Below, piece after piece: positions 27,047 through 35,367 of a stretch of 64,000 nucleotides of DNA (the first letter of the stretch is position 1; each line of letters starts with the position of its first letter). Source of the DNA: Saccharofermentans sp. (GTDB lineage Bacteria; Bacillota; Clostridia; Saccharofermentanales; Saccharofermentanaceae); the NCBI GenBank assembly GCA_024688685.1, contig JAILDX010000026.1:20359-84358 (forward strand), given 5' to 3'. A program made the translations under genes and the position numbers. The notes below the pieces were generated by a model, which worked only from the letters and a program-made list of their open reading frames with translations, was not told the origin of the DNA and did not search any database.

Positions 27047-27601
27047 ATGTCAGTTAATGCGAAACGATTAATCAAAGATACTTTTATATCACTTCTTGAA
27101 GACCGCCCTCTTGCGCAGATTACGGTCAAGGATATTGTCGCTTCAGCAGGCATTAACCGCAACACTTTCTATTATCATTTCGCAGATCTCCCCGAACTGA
27201 TAGAAAGTATCGTTATGGATGAGGCTGACCGCCTTGCAAGTTATTATCACGATATCGACTCGCTCGAGAGCTGCCTTAATATTGCTATAGAGTTCGCTCT
27301 TGCAAACCGCAGGCTTGCGCTTCATCTATTTAACTCTAACAACAGGGATATTTTCGAGCAGTATTTTCTTAAGATAAGCGAGGATGTGATCCGTAAATAT
27401 TTTAATGATCTGTTTGGTGAGTTTAATATCGCTGATCGCGATAGGGAAATCCTGATTACCTACTATAAGTGTCTGCTTTTTGGTCTTATCGTCAACTGGA
27501 TGCAGACAGGCATGACATCAGATATAAAGAAAGACTTTGCGCGTCTTACGGAGATCTACTCCGGCATTCCTGAAGAGATCGTAAGAAGAATATCTTCATA
27601 A
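27047..27601 (+). CDS. TetR/AcrR-family transcriptional regulator
   Basis: A 184-residue repressor-type protein. The N-terminal helix-turn-helix at about residues 7-52 includes LAQITVKDIVASAGINRNTFYYHFAD, a near-canonical TetR DNA-binding region. The C-terminal part is all-helical and should hold the ligand pocket. Because it lies downstream of the YhgE gene, that gene and itself are likely targets. A possible operator (24391-24414) is in the region upstream of YhgE. The inducer is unknown. Confidence 0.9.
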   Translation: MSVNAKRLIKDTFISLLEDRPLAQITVKDIVASAGINRNTFYYHFADLPELIESIVMDEADRLASYYHDIDSLESCLNIAIEFALANRRLALHLFNSNNRDIFEQYFLKISEDVIRKYFNDLFGEFNIADRDREILITYYKCLLFGLIVNWMQTGMTSDIKKDFARLTEIYSGIPEEIVRRISS

Positions 27602-27607
27602 AATGAA

Positions 27608-27640
27608 TAACGCTCTGATTGCGGTGCAGTCAGAGCGTTA
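27608..27640. terminator. Terminator between the TetR gene and tRNA-Gly
   Basis: Arms TAACGCTCTGA (27608-27618) and TCAGAGCGTTA (27630-27640) around an 11-base loop. It lies after the TetR stop and after the 3' end of the convergent tRNA, so it may serve both. U-tracts are weak on both sides. Confidence 0.75.
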
Positions 27641-27647
27641 ACTTTAT

Positions 27648-27722
27648 TGGAGCGGGATACGAGATTCGAACTCGCGACTTTCACCTTGGCAAGGTGACAC
27701 TCTACCACTGAGTTAATCCCGC
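27648..27722 (-). tRNA. tRNA-Gly (anticodon GCC)
   Basis: 75 bases with an encoded CCA end (27648-27650) and discriminator U. Acceptor arms GCGGGAT and ATCCCGC pair perfectly. The anticodon loop TTGCCAA gives GCC, which reads glycine GGC and GGU. The T-loop TTCGAAT and the D-arm are standard. A near-consensus promoter precedes it and a hairpin follows, so it is transcribed alone. No integration remnant is seen beside it. Confidence 0.97.
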
Positions 27723-27735
27723 GTACAGCTTTAGT

Positions 27736-27764
27736 ATTATATGTTCGGACAATTGATTTGTCAA
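27736..27764 (-). promoter_or_regulatory. Promoter of tRNA-Gly
   Basis: On the minus strand, perfect TTGACA (27759-27764), 17-base spacer and perfect TATAAT (27736-27741). The start point would be about 7 bases before the mature tRNA 5' end. Confidence 0.9.
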
Positions 27765-27778
27765 TAACAAATTTAAAA

Positions 27779-27802
27779 GGGGATCGCACAAGTGCGATCC
27801 CC
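27779..27802 (-). terminator. Terminator of the minor prepilin operon
   Basis: GGGGATCGCAC and GTGCGATCCCC are perfect arms with a 2-base centre. On the minus strand they are followed by TTTTAAATTT. The hairpin is about 25 bases past the last prepilin stop. Confidence 0.92.
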
Positions 27803-27826
27803 CTGTTATTCATTCTATTATCTCAA

Positions 27827-28444
27827 TTAAGAAGGAGTGAACTCCAGATATGCACTTTGATCGGCCGGATATACCGCACCGTTTGTATTTGTTTTAAGTG
27901 CGGGGTTGCTAACAACGAAACTACCATTATCAAAGTGAGGCAGATATACAGAGCTTGTATATGCTGACTTAACAACTCCGGGGCTGTAGTAGTTATCTAC
28001 AACATATACTGTGTATGTAACTACCTTTGTTGCACTGTTCCAGTCGAATGACATGTAGATCTTCCACTTATCAACCGGAGTAGATGTTCCTGAAGGAATT
28101 ACCTTCAACTGTGAACATGTGAATACCGGAGTAGTAGCGCCGCCTTCAACAGACTTAAGGAGAGCCTGCTCTGTGCCGTTAAGACCGATCTTCCATGTAA
28201 TCTTCTTCTTGGATCCTGCAAAAACAGAGTTATCCTGAACACTTGCAAGGAATGAGTTCTCAAAGCCTCTTGCAAAGAGCATCGCATAGTCGGTTGAGTC
28301 ATCCGAGTTAAATGTATTGAGATAAGAATCCTTGATAGCAAATACCAATGTGTAAAGGCAGCCGCTGACGATCGCAATGATCGCAAGAGACAACATCATC
28401 TCAACGAGAGTGAATCCCTTTTTGCTCTTATTAACCATTCTCAT
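27827..28444 (-). CDS. Type IV prepilin-like protein (minor pilin)
   Basis: 205 residues with a class III prepilin leader: NKSKKG followed by FTLVEMMLSLAIIAIVSG. The Gly at the cleavage site, Phe1 and Glu5 of the mature protein are all present, so it should be processed by the prepilin peptidase encoded at 37258. The C-terminal domain is soluble and beta-rich. Its last part (DNYYSPGVVKSAYTSSVYLPHF) resembles GspJ/PilW-type minor pilins only in a general way. Last gene of a three-gene operon starting at 29407. Confidence 0.88.
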   Translation of the reverse strand: MRMVNKSKKGFTLVEMMLSLAIIAIVSGCLYTLVFAIKDSYLNTFNSDDSTDYAMLFARGFENSFLASVQDNSVFAGSKKKITWKIGLNGTEQALLKSVEGGATTPVFTCSQLKVIPSGTSTPVDKWKIYMSFDWNSATKVVTYTVYVVDNYYSPGVVKSAYTSSVYLPHFDNGSFVVSNPALKTNTNGAVYPADQSAYLEFTPS

Positions 28445-28488
28445 ATGTTAGCATCCTCCAAACTGTAATAATAAGGGAAATCATCTCA

Positions 28489-29178
28489 TCATGTTGATGA
28501 TGATGTCGCTGAAGATGCGTCAGTAACCTGAGCAATCCAGCCTACATTATTGATATCACCTGTAAATGTAGTGTCTGCCAATGCTTCATTAACTGCTGCC
28601 TCATTCCTCCACCAACGCTGCCATGAACCTGAAACATATCTCAGATAGATGAAGCAGTTGCCGTATGAAGCTGATGATGTATTAGCTGCGTCCGAAGCAT
28701 TTGCTCCGATAACAGTAGGTCTGAAATAGAAAGATGTTCTGTTATTAGCATAAGAACCGTCTGAGCCTGTACCTGCTTCCCATGTCTCTGCAACTGAGCG
28801 GTAACCGTTATTATTTGCAGCAGCAGCACCATCATTAGCTTTGAACAAACGAACTGTGAACTTATTGCCGGGAACACTTGCGATTGTCTGATCCAGAGAG
28901 ATCTCAACCTCACCTGCAGAGTTTGCATATGAAGGAAGACTGCGGAATGCAGCTCTGTCAGACTTAACAGCTTTTGCAATGTTGGTCAGTACCTTATCAT
29001 AGTTAGCTGCCGCTGTAGATGCATAAACTGACGTATGGAAAGAATATGACATCGTTGCCGCAAAACCATTCATCATCATTGTCGTCATTACAAGCATGAT
29101 CGCAATTGACAAAACGACCTCGAGCAATGTGAAACCGGTCTTAGAACTCTTCTTTTTAAATAATCTGATCCTCTTCAT
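28489..29178 (-). CDS. Type IV prepilin-like protein (minor pilin)
   Basis: 229 residues. The leader MKRIRLFKKKSSKTG is followed by FTLLEVVLSIAIMLVMTTMM, with Glu5 and a hydrophobic helix. The globular domain is rich in Ser, Ala and Asn. The ATG at 29176-29178 was chosen because it has GAGGAG upstream and begins a normal basic leader; an upstream extension reads through the neighbouring gene. It is probably a minor pilin that helps start or stabilise the filament. Confidence 0.88.
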   Translation of the reverse strand: MKRIRLFKKKSSKTGFTLLEVVLSIAIMLVMTTMMMNGFAATMSYSFHTSVYASTAAANYDKVLTNIAKAVKSDRAAFRSLPSYANSAGEVEISLDQTIASVPGNKFTVRLFKANDGAAAANNNGYRSVAETWEAGTGSDGSYANNRTSFYFRPTVIGANASDAANTSSASYGNCFIYLRYVSGSWQRWWRNEAAVNEALADTTFTGDINNVGWIAQVTDASSATSSST

Positions 29179-29191
29179 ATAATCACACTCC

Positions 29192-29407
29192 TCAGAAACC
29201 ATAGCTTGCGAGTTTTGATTCACTCATACTGATATTATTCTTAGCAGCATTGACCTCGTCGCTGACAGAGTCCTGCGCATCCTGAGCTCTCTGAATATAG
29301 GTAGAGACACTAAGTGCTGTAACACTGGCCAATATAACTATGATGCATAATACTACGACCAACTCAACCAGCGTGAAGCCTTTTTTATTCTTTGATAGTC
29401 TTCGCAT
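29192..29407 (-). CDS. Very short type IV prepilin
   Basis: Only 71 residues. The leader RRLSKNKKG is cut before FTLVELVVVLCIIVILASV, leaving about 61 mature residues. Glu5 is present. It is closely similar to the pilin at 29569 in the helix and in the following YIQRAQDAQDSVS, so the two look like duplicates. It lacks the usual globular head domain. The ATG has GGAGG seven bases upstream. It is the first gene of the minor prepilin operon with its own promoter. Confidence 0.9.
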   Translation of the reverse strand: MRRLSKNKKGFTLVELVVVLCIIVILASVTALSVSTYIQRAQDAQDSVSDEVNAAKNNISMSESKLASYGF

Positions 29408-29443
29408 AGACAGCCTCCATTACATATACTCTTAATTAGTATG

Positions 29444-29472
29444 ATTATACTTTGGAATTGACAAATTTTCAA
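29444..29472 (-). promoter_or_regulatory. Promoter of the minor prepilin operon
   Basis: On the minus strand, TTGAAA (29467-29472), 17-base spacer, TATAAT (29444-29449). A palindrome, ACAATTTGT (29483-29491), lies just upstream of the -35 box. Confidence 0.85.
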
Positions 29473-29512
29473 CAACAAATTTACAATTTGTTCAAATTTG
29501 CGGAAACAAAAA

Positions 29513-29537
29513 GTACGGCGGGGAATTCCCGCCGTAC
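29513..29537 (-). terminator. Terminator after the major pilin gene
   Basis: Arms GTACGGCGGG and CCCGCCGTAC with a 5-base loop, then TTTTTGTTT on the minus strand. It makes the preceding short pilin gene a single transcription unit. Confidence 0.92.
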
Positions 29538-29568
29538 CGTTCCAACTTAGTCGTCTAAATCCTAAGGA

Positions 29569-29769
29569 TTAGAGCTGAGCGTCGATCTCAGATACAGCCT
29601 TAGATACTGACCAATTGTGCAAGCTTACAGAAGAAGCTGCCTTCTTTGCTCTGCCGATGTATGTACCGATGCTGAGTGCGAGAACTGCAGCAAGGATAAC
29701 GATGATAGCGATAACGAGAACCATCTCGACGAGAGTAAAGCCCTTCTTTGTCTTCTGAATCTTCTTCAT
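29569..29769 (-). CDS. Probable major type IV pilin, minimal 66-residue form
   Basis: The leader MKKIQKTKKG is followed by FTLVEMVLVIAIIVILAAVL, leaving a mature protein of only 56 residues, mostly the assembly helix. Glu5 is present. The ATG has a perfect AAGGAGG site, and the gene has its own promoter and strong terminator inside the pilus locus, as expected for the most abundant subunit. Only three aromatic residues (Phe1, Tyr27, Trp43) occur in the mature chain. Calling it the major pilin is inference from expression signals, not from homology. Confidence 0.88.
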   Translation of the reverse strand: MKKIQKTKKGFTLVEMVLVIAIIVILAAVLALSIGTYIGRAKKAASSVSLHNWSVSKAVSEIDAQL

Positions 29770-29809
29770 GGTTGTTTCCTCCTTAAAGGTTTATTGAGTT
29801 TGTAGCTTA

Positions 29810-29837
29810 AGTATAACACCATTTTATAATTTTGCAA
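29810..29837 (-). promoter_or_regulatory. Promoter of the short pilin gene
   Basis: On the minus strand, TTGCAA (29832-29837), 16-base spacer, TATACT (29810-29815), in a very AT-rich region just after the pilO-like gene. Confidence 0.65.
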
Positions 29838-29884
29838 TACTTTTTCACATTTTTTTCACAATTTTTCAAAATTGCGAAAGATGA

Positions 29885-30895
29885 TCACTGCTCATCGTTT
29901 GTAACAGGGACATTTGCCTCGTTACCGGCAGGGATTCCCTGACCTACGATAGCTGCCAGACCACGCTGCTGGATCATTCTCGTAAAGACTGCGTTGGATA
30001 CGTAGCTTGCGAACGGTCTATCGAGGAATCCTGTTACCTTGGATGCATCGATCATTACGCCATTCCACATGCTGTTCTCGTTCCTTACGATATAAGGCAT
30101 ACCGATGAAGCCACCTTCTGTATCGACATTCGTCTCGCCCTTCCAAACAGCAAATCCGTTGCTTCTGCTCTCAGATGAAATCCTGTTGGTGAGATGTGCA
30201 CCATAGAAATCGATAGAAGCAGAAAGTGTCATGTAACCATATGATGACTCAGCCTGGATCTTGCTGATCTTAACGCAGCCGGGATCAACCTTCTCAATGA
30301 CCTTGAGAGCAGCGATGAACTCATCATAACCACGATAGTTCTCTTCACTGAATACACCTGTCTCGTTGATGAGAGTAGCGATATTCTCAGCGATGAGATT
30401 ACCATGCTCGTCTGTAGTAGGATTGAGGATCTTATCAGCCTGGAGGCCTTCGTAACCATCTGTTGTTGAGTATCTTACGTTTACTCTCTGGCAGAGGAGT
30501 GAATCAGCAGAAACTGAACCATCAGCCATAACGATGGCATTTGTTCCGACATTCTCAGTATCTACGCTAACGAGGAAAGGGTTATCCTGCTGCTCAAATA
30601 CCTTGAGAACATACTGCTCAAGATTCTCTGACTTGATCTCGCTGATAAATGACTGCTCAAACGAAATGATATTGTTCTTAAGTTCCTCAATTGCATTCTC
30701 AGTATTGACATTCTCCTGCTTGAGCTGATCGAGATAGTCCTTCTGAGCCTGCAGATTAGTAAGTTCTACCTGCATATCAGCATAGGCACTGTTAAGAGTT
30801 CTTACACCAAACATGTATGCCAGCAAGCCGATAACGACAAGTAACATCAAATAGATTATTGCTTTTTCACGCAATGACAAACTACTCATGCTCAT
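29885..30895 (-). CDS. PilO-like type IV pilus assembly protein
   Basis: 336 residues. A single membrane helix (about 13-33) is followed by a coiled coil (residues 38-95, with QVELTNLQAQKDYLDQLKQEN) and a soluble domain. This layout and its position after PilM and PilN-like genes fit PilO of the inner-membrane alignment complex. The ATG at 30893-30895 has GGAGG nine bases upstream; a GTG two codons earlier overlaps the stop of the previous gene and cannot be excluded. Sequence similarity to PilO is weak, as usual. Confidence 0.75.
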   Translation of the reverse strand: MSMSSLSLREKAIIYLMLLVVIGLLAYMFGVRTLNSAYADMQVELTNLQAQKDYLDQLKQENVNTENAIEELKNNIISFEQSFISEIKSENLEQYVLKVFEQQDNPFLVSVDTENVGTNAIVMADGSVSADSLLCQRVNVRYSTTDGYEGLQADKILNPTTDEHGNLIAENIATLINETGVFSEENYRGYDEFIAALKVIEKVDPGCVKISKIQAESSYGYMTLSASIDFYGAHLTNRISSESRSNGFAVWKGETNVDTEGGFIGMPYIVRNENSMWNGVMIDASKVTGFLDRPFASYVSNAVFTRMIQQRGLAAIVGQGIPAGNEANVPVTNDEQ

Positions 30896-30897
30896 TA

Positions 30898-31818
30898 TCA
30901 CTGTCCTCCTTCTGCAACGCTATAGTAGAGCTGGATCGTTACGTTAGCGTTAGCCTGACCTTCGATCCTGTTGTTGGCAACTGCAGCGTTGACCTGATCT
31001 ACCAGGAGCGCACCGTTGTTAACAGTGATACCAACAAGGTTGTAATTAACACCAGACTGTGAATATGTAGCGATATCTTCGATAACGTATGTCTCACCTG
31101 CGCTGTAAGACTCTGTCTCAATAGCACCGAGGCTGGTGATTGCAGCGCCGCTGTCCTGAGCGGGCTTGATGTATCTGGATACTGATACATAAACGTCGCT
31201 TGTGAGCTGACCTTCGATCTTGTAGGAATAGTAGTTATTAATACCATTGTTGATAAAGTCATCAACAGAACCTACTGAGTTCGGAGCAACCCTGTTGATC
31301 GTGATAGCAACAGGAGCTGCAAATACATCAGAACTGTTAAGCATATTAACAAGATTCAATACGCTGTAGTAACTGAATGAATATCCGTCGATCTGGAATG
31401 ATGTCTGGTTGATCAGATAGTTCTCAACATAAGTATCTGAAGGGATGCACTCAGCGAGCTTGTCAGTAAGCTTAACTGCAACTGCATCTGTCATATCAAC
31501 CTGCTCACGCATCTGTGACAGAACGTAGTAGTAATTGTTCTTGTCATTCAATTCCTGCTGGAGCTGAGATGCACGGACCTCAAGACCAGCATATTCTTCA
31601 CTTGCGAGAGTATTCTTAAGTTCGTTGATCGTGGCACTTACGATAGCGTTTCTGATTACCAGATAAACGATGATCGCAACGATTGCCAAAACAACGATTA
31701 CTCCGGCAACAACACCGTAGCCCAAGAGTCTTGTCATCTTTGCCGCATTTGCAGTAAATTCGGCAAAGAAGTTCATATCGCGCTTGACTACGTCTTTATT
31801 AGAACCTAAACTTGGCAT
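30898..31818 (-). CDS. PilN-like type IV pilus assembly protein
   Basis: 306 residues. A cytoplasmic N-terminal segment of about 30 residues (the region that binds PilM in relatives) precedes one membrane helix at about 33-57, a coiled-coil stretch (58-100) and an outer domain beginning LAECIPSDTYVENYLINQTSFQIDGYS, which is the ferredoxin-like region of PilN-type proteins. It lies directly between pilM and the pilO-like gene, overlapping the latter's upstream signals. Assignment relies on layout and order. Confidence 0.8.
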   Translation of the reverse strand: MPSLGSNKDVVKRDMNFFAEFTANAAKMTRLLGYGVVAGVIVVLAIVAIIVYLVIRNAIVSATINELKNTLASEEYAGLEVRASQLQQELNDKNNYYYVLSQMREQVDMTDAVAVKLTDKLAECIPSDTYVENYLINQTSFQIDGYSFSYYSVLNLVNMLNSSDVFAAPVAITINRVAPNSVGSVDDFINNGINNYYSYKIEGQLTSDVYVSVSRYIKPAQDSGAAITSLGAIETESYSAGETYVIEDIATYSQSGVNYNLVGITVNNGALLVDQVNAAVANNRIEGQANANVTIQLYYSVAEGGQ

Positions 31819-31833
31819 TTCCTTAACTCCTCC

Positions 31834-32952
31834 TTAGTCTTCACGTATAAGCGCACCGCAGCAGTTTACGAACTGCGGAAGCATAAAATCTTTAGGACCT
31901 GCTACAGTGCTCAATGTATTGAGAACCTCAACATTGGTACCGAGCTGACGTGACAATTCCTTATCGATCTTCTTGTAGCTTGCACCGGAACCATAGAGGA
32001 AGCATGTGCTGATGCTGTCAATATGGAACTTTGAGATAGAGAACTGAGCTGTTCTGTTAACTGTCTCAACCAAGCTCTTGAAATATGCATTAACCGCACT
32101 CTGAAGTGAAGGGATCTCTGCAACTGTCTCATGCCATACATCGATATCCTCGATAGGGATAAGAGACTCTGCATCAGACTTAGTGATATTAAGTCTTCTT
32201 GCAAGTGATGACTGATTGTCATTTCCACCCTGCATCTTCTTAACAGACTCTGCTACCTGACGGATATTTGCGTGTCCGAAAGCGAGTCTTCTTGAAAGTA
32301 CTGGGAATCCCTTGTCAAGAACAGTTACAGTTGTTGTTGAACCGGAAAGCTCAACAAGAAGCAGTGTTGTCTGTGCAATGTTTACGTTACCGTTAATGAT
32401 ACCGCTTGAGAAGAGCTTTCTGATAGCGTTAGGGTTGACATCCATAGCAACAGGTGTCAGATCCATGTTCTTAAGGAACTCTCTGTATTCAGCGATCGTC
32501 TCAACAGGAACAGCTGTAGCTCTGATCTTGAGCTTGGGAGCATTTGTCTCCTCATCCACAGCTGTACCGTAGATGATGTAGTCAATGTTCATCTCCTTGT
32601 TATTGCCCTGACCCATAACCTCGTACTTAACCATATCCTTGAGCTGTTCGTTCTTAGCCTTAGGAAGTTCGAGGTCTCTTGTGTGCATGAAAGCACCTTC
32701 TGTTGTAACAATTGCTGATCTGTTCTTGATATCAAGTCTTGCGATAGCATGCTTCAGAGCCATGATAACGCCGAATGAGTCAGCGATAGCTCCGTCATTG
32801 ATGGCATCATTCTCCAAAGGAACAACACCAACCTTCTCAAGTACAATAAGGCCTGTCTTCTTGTTATGTGTTCCAACTGCGAGTTTGATCTCAGAACTGG
32901 AACAATCTATTACAAATTCAGATGAAGCCTTTCCAAATGATGAAAAATCCAT
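31834..32952 (-). CDS. pilM: Type IV pilus assembly protein PilM
   Basis: A 372-residue actin-like cytoplasmic ATP-binding protein that links the motor side to PilN/PilO. The first segment FVIDCSSSEIKLAVGT is the phosphate-1 loop, TTVTVLDKGFPVLSRRL is the second phosphate loop region, and a later LYGSGASYKKID resembles the adenosine motif. The fold and the gene order are typical of PilM. Start ATG with a TAAAGGAGATAAAT site. Confidence 0.88.
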   Translation of the reverse strand: MDFSSFGKASSEFVIDCSSSEIKLAVGTHNKKTGLIVLEKVGVVPLENDAINDGAIADSFGVIMALKHAIARLDIKNRSAIVTTEGAFMHTRDLELPKAKNEQLKDMVKYEVMGQGNNKEMNIDYIIYGTAVDEETNAPKLKIRATAVPVETIAEYREFLKNMDLTPVAMDVNPNAIRKLFSSGIINGNVNIAQTTLLLVELSGSTTTVTVLDKGFPVLSRRLAFGHANIRQVAESVKKMQGGNDNQSSLARRLNITKSDAESLIPIEDIDVWHETVAEIPSLQSAVNAYFKSLVETVNRTAQFSISKFHIDSISTCFLYGSGASYKKIDKELSRQLGTNVEVLNTLSTVAGPKDFMLPQFVNCCGALIRED

Positions 32953-32978
32953 TATTTATCTCCTTTCAATAATTCTCA

Positions 32979-34181
32979 TTAGATGTAAGATGCCATATTG
33001 AAGATCGGGATAGCGATACCACCGACGATAAGTCCGACGATAACAGCCATTACGATGATCATTATAGGTTCAAGCGCTGCAGTCATCTTTGATGTTGCAG
33101 AATCAGCTTCATCTTCAAAGTAATCTGCTGCCTTCTCAAGGATCGTATCAAGAGTACCGGACTCCTCACCGATAGCAACCATTGCGTAAACCATCGGAGG
33201 GAATTCTTCAATGTTCTTGATAGACTTTGAAAGAGCTGCACCCTTACGGATCTCAAGACGGGCATCCGCAAGCTTTTTCTCAAGAATTACGTTTTCAAGA
33301 GACTTTTCTGTAATCTCAACTGCCTGAAGAACAGAAATACCTGACTTAAGGAGAGTTGAAACAGTTCTTGTAAACTGAGCTGTTGCTGTCATTGTTGTCA
33401 TAGGTCCAACAATCGGCATGTGGATCATGAGCCAGGACCACTGATACTGTCCCTTAGCTGATGATCTCCAGATCTTGAAAGCCGTATAACCGCCAAAGAT
33501 AACGATAGCATAGATATACCAGTATTTGGTCAAGGAGTCACTGATAGCGATAATGGCTTTTGTGAGTCCGGGGAGCTCACCGCCGAGATCTGTGATCGTT
33601 GTCGTGATCTTAGGAACAAGGAATGTCAAAAGACCCCAGGATACTGCAAACGTAACGAAAGCAAGGATCTTAGGATATACCATTGCTGATGACATCTTGT
33701 TCTTGATCTTCTGAGACTTCTGGAAGTGCTCAGCAAGTCTTTCCATAACCTCATCGAGACGACCTGATTCCTCACCTGCAGCGACCATACTGATCATGAT
33801 GTTAGGAATAAGGCCCTGTTGTTCCTTAAATGCTTCTGACATTGTACGACCACCCTGGATCGACTCATAAACTTCACCAACGATAGTCTTAGCATTCTTT
33901 GATTCAATCTGCTGATACAACATATCGAGTGCTCTGATGATAGTTATACCTGCAGAAAGCAAAGACGCCAACTGTCTCGTAATGAGAACGAGGTCCTTTG
34001 TCTTCAGCTTCTTTTTGCCGCCGATATTAAGGAAACCGGCGCCTTTATCAAGTTTAAGGGATGCAACAAATTTTCCGTCAGCACGGAGCTTACGAGATGC
34101 ATCAGCCATGCTGGCTGCATCTATAACGCCCGTCGAGGTCTTGCCTGCGGCATCGATAACCTGATATCTGAAATTAGGCAT
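32979..34181 (-). CDS. pilC: Type IV pilus inner-membrane platform protein PilC
   Basis: A 400-residue polytopic protein of the GspF/PilC family, the platform that couples the ATPase to pilin insertion. It has two repeated cytoplasmic helical domains, each opening with a segment such as RQLASLLSAGITIIRALDML (first) and FTRTVSTLLKSGISVLQAVE (second), and three to four membrane helices with the last near 375-395. The N-terminal YQVIDAAGKTSTGVIDA is standard. It lies between pilT and pilM. Confidence 0.94.
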   Translation of the reverse strand: MPNFRYQVIDAAGKTSTGVIDAASMADASRKLRADGKFVASLKLDKGAGFLNIGGKKKLKTKDLVLITRQLASLLSAGITIIRALDMLYQQIESKNAKTIVGEVYESIQGGRTMSEAFKEQQGLIPNIMISMVAAGEESGRLDEVMERLAEHFQKSQKIKNKMSSAMVYPKILAFVTFAVSWGLLTFLVPKITTTITDLGGELPGLTKAIIAISDSLTKYWYIYAIVIFGGYTAFKIWRSSAKGQYQWSWLMIHMPIVGPMTTMTATAQFTRTVSTLLKSGISVLQAVEITEKSLENVILEKKLADARLEIRKGAALSKSIKNIEEFPPMVYAMVAIGEESGTLDTILEKAADYFEDEADSATSKMTAALEPIMIIVMAVIVGLIVGGIAIPIFNMASYI

Positions 34182-34218
34182 TTCTTTATCCTCCTCCTGA
34201 ATTTTTACCTATTAATTA

Positions 34219-35337
34219 TTACTGGAAGTCGATATCCGAGAACAGCGGGCTGTTAGCAGGTCCGCCAACATTGTTGATGTATCTCTTCAGATCATCAGGG
34301 AATCTGCATCTTGAGATTGCCGTATCCCTTGTGATTATCTTTCTCTTAACAAGCTCTGCAAGGTAGAAATCCAAAGGACACATACCTGCCTGAAGGCTTG
34401 TAGCGATTGTACTGTCGATCTGATAAGTCTTTCCTTCACGGATATTATTGCGGATAGCATCGTTAGAGATCATGATCTCGAATGCTGCACAACGACCTCC
34501 GCCGATCCTGGGTACGAGAGTCTGACAGATAACGGCAACAAGAACTGTACCAAGCTGTACTCTGACCTGATCCTGCTGATGAGGAGGGAAAACGTCGATA
34601 ATACGGTTAACCGTATCTGCTGCTGACGATGTATGGAGTGTTGACATAACAAGGTGACCCGTCTCAGATGCAGTAATAGCAGTACTGATCGTATCGAGGT
34701 CACGCATCTCACCTACGAGAATGATATCAGGGTCTTCACGGAGAGCAGCTCTGAGTGCGTTAGCAAATGAAAGCGTATCCTCATGGATCTCTCTCTGATT
34801 GATCATAGCCTCTCCATGCATATGGAGATACTCGATAGGCTCCTCAAGCGTAAGAATATGACACTTCTTAACGCTGTTGACATGACCGATCATGGCAGCA
34901 AGTGTCGTTGACTTACCGGAACCCGTAGGACCTGTAACAAGGATAAGACCACGGGGTCTCTCTGCCAGTTCCTTGAAGATAGCGGGAAGTCCGAGCTTCT
35001 CACATGTGGGGATCTCGTTCGTGATGGTTCTTGCTGCAAGAGCAAATGAACCTCTCTGCTTGTAGATGTTACATCTGAAACGGCTGTAATCATGAACGAC
35101 ATAGGAGAAGTCGATCTCGCCTCTCTCGTTCAGGTACTGCTGTCTCGACTTGTCGATCATAGACTTGCAGAGAAACTCGGTGTCAGCCGGCGTAAGGATC
35201 TGCTTGCTCAAAGGCATAAGCTGACCGTCAATACGGATCATCGGAGGAAGTCCGACCGTAATGTGCGTATCAGATGCACCTCTTCTGACAGCCTCAGCCA
35301 AAATAGCTTCCATCGTCAGTGTAAAACCTTCTTCCAT
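34219..35337 (-). CDS. pilT: Type IV pilus retraction ATPase PilT
   Basis: A 372-residue hexameric ATPase that drives pilus retraction. Walker A GPTGSGKST at about residues 136-143, the Asp box TLEEPIEYLHMHGEAMINQRE, Walker B DIILVGEMRDLDT and the His box GHLVMSTLHTSSAADTVNRI are intact. The absence of an N-terminal PilB domain and the conserved AIR-like end (MISNDAIRNNIREGK) separate it from PilB. A strong AAGGAGG site precedes the ATG. Its presence suggests that the pili can retract, with motility or DNA uptake as possible uses. Confidence 0.94.
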   Translation of the reverse strand: MEEGFTLTMEAILAEAVRRGASDTHITVGLPPMIRIDGQLMPLSKQILTPADTEFLCKSMIDKSRQQYLNERGEIDFSYVVHDYSRFRCNIYKQRGSFALAARTITNEIPTCEKLGLPAIFKELAERPRGLILVTGPTGSGKSTTLAAMIGHVNSVKKCHILTLEEPIEYLHMHGEAMINQREIHEDTLSFANALRAALREDPDIILVGEMRDLDTISTAITASETGHLVMSTLHTSSAADTVNRIIDVFPPHQQDQVRVQLGTVLVAVICQTLVPRIGGGRCAAFEIMISNDAIRNNIREGKTYQIDSTIATSLQAGMCPLDFYLAELVKRKIITRDTAISRCRFPDDLKRYINNVGGPANSPLFSDIDFQ

Positions 35338-35367
35338 TTATAAACCTCCTTTATAGAAACATGATCA

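Noticed and set aside
27648..27802. Integration site at the tRNA gene
   Set aside because: No integrase, no repeat of the tRNA 3' end and no foreign gene block lie nearby.
29569..29769. Conductive (Geobacter-type) pilin
   Set aside because: The short length is similar, but the mature protein has only three aromatic residues (Phe1, Tyr27, Trp43), too few for the aromatic chain proposed in those pilins.
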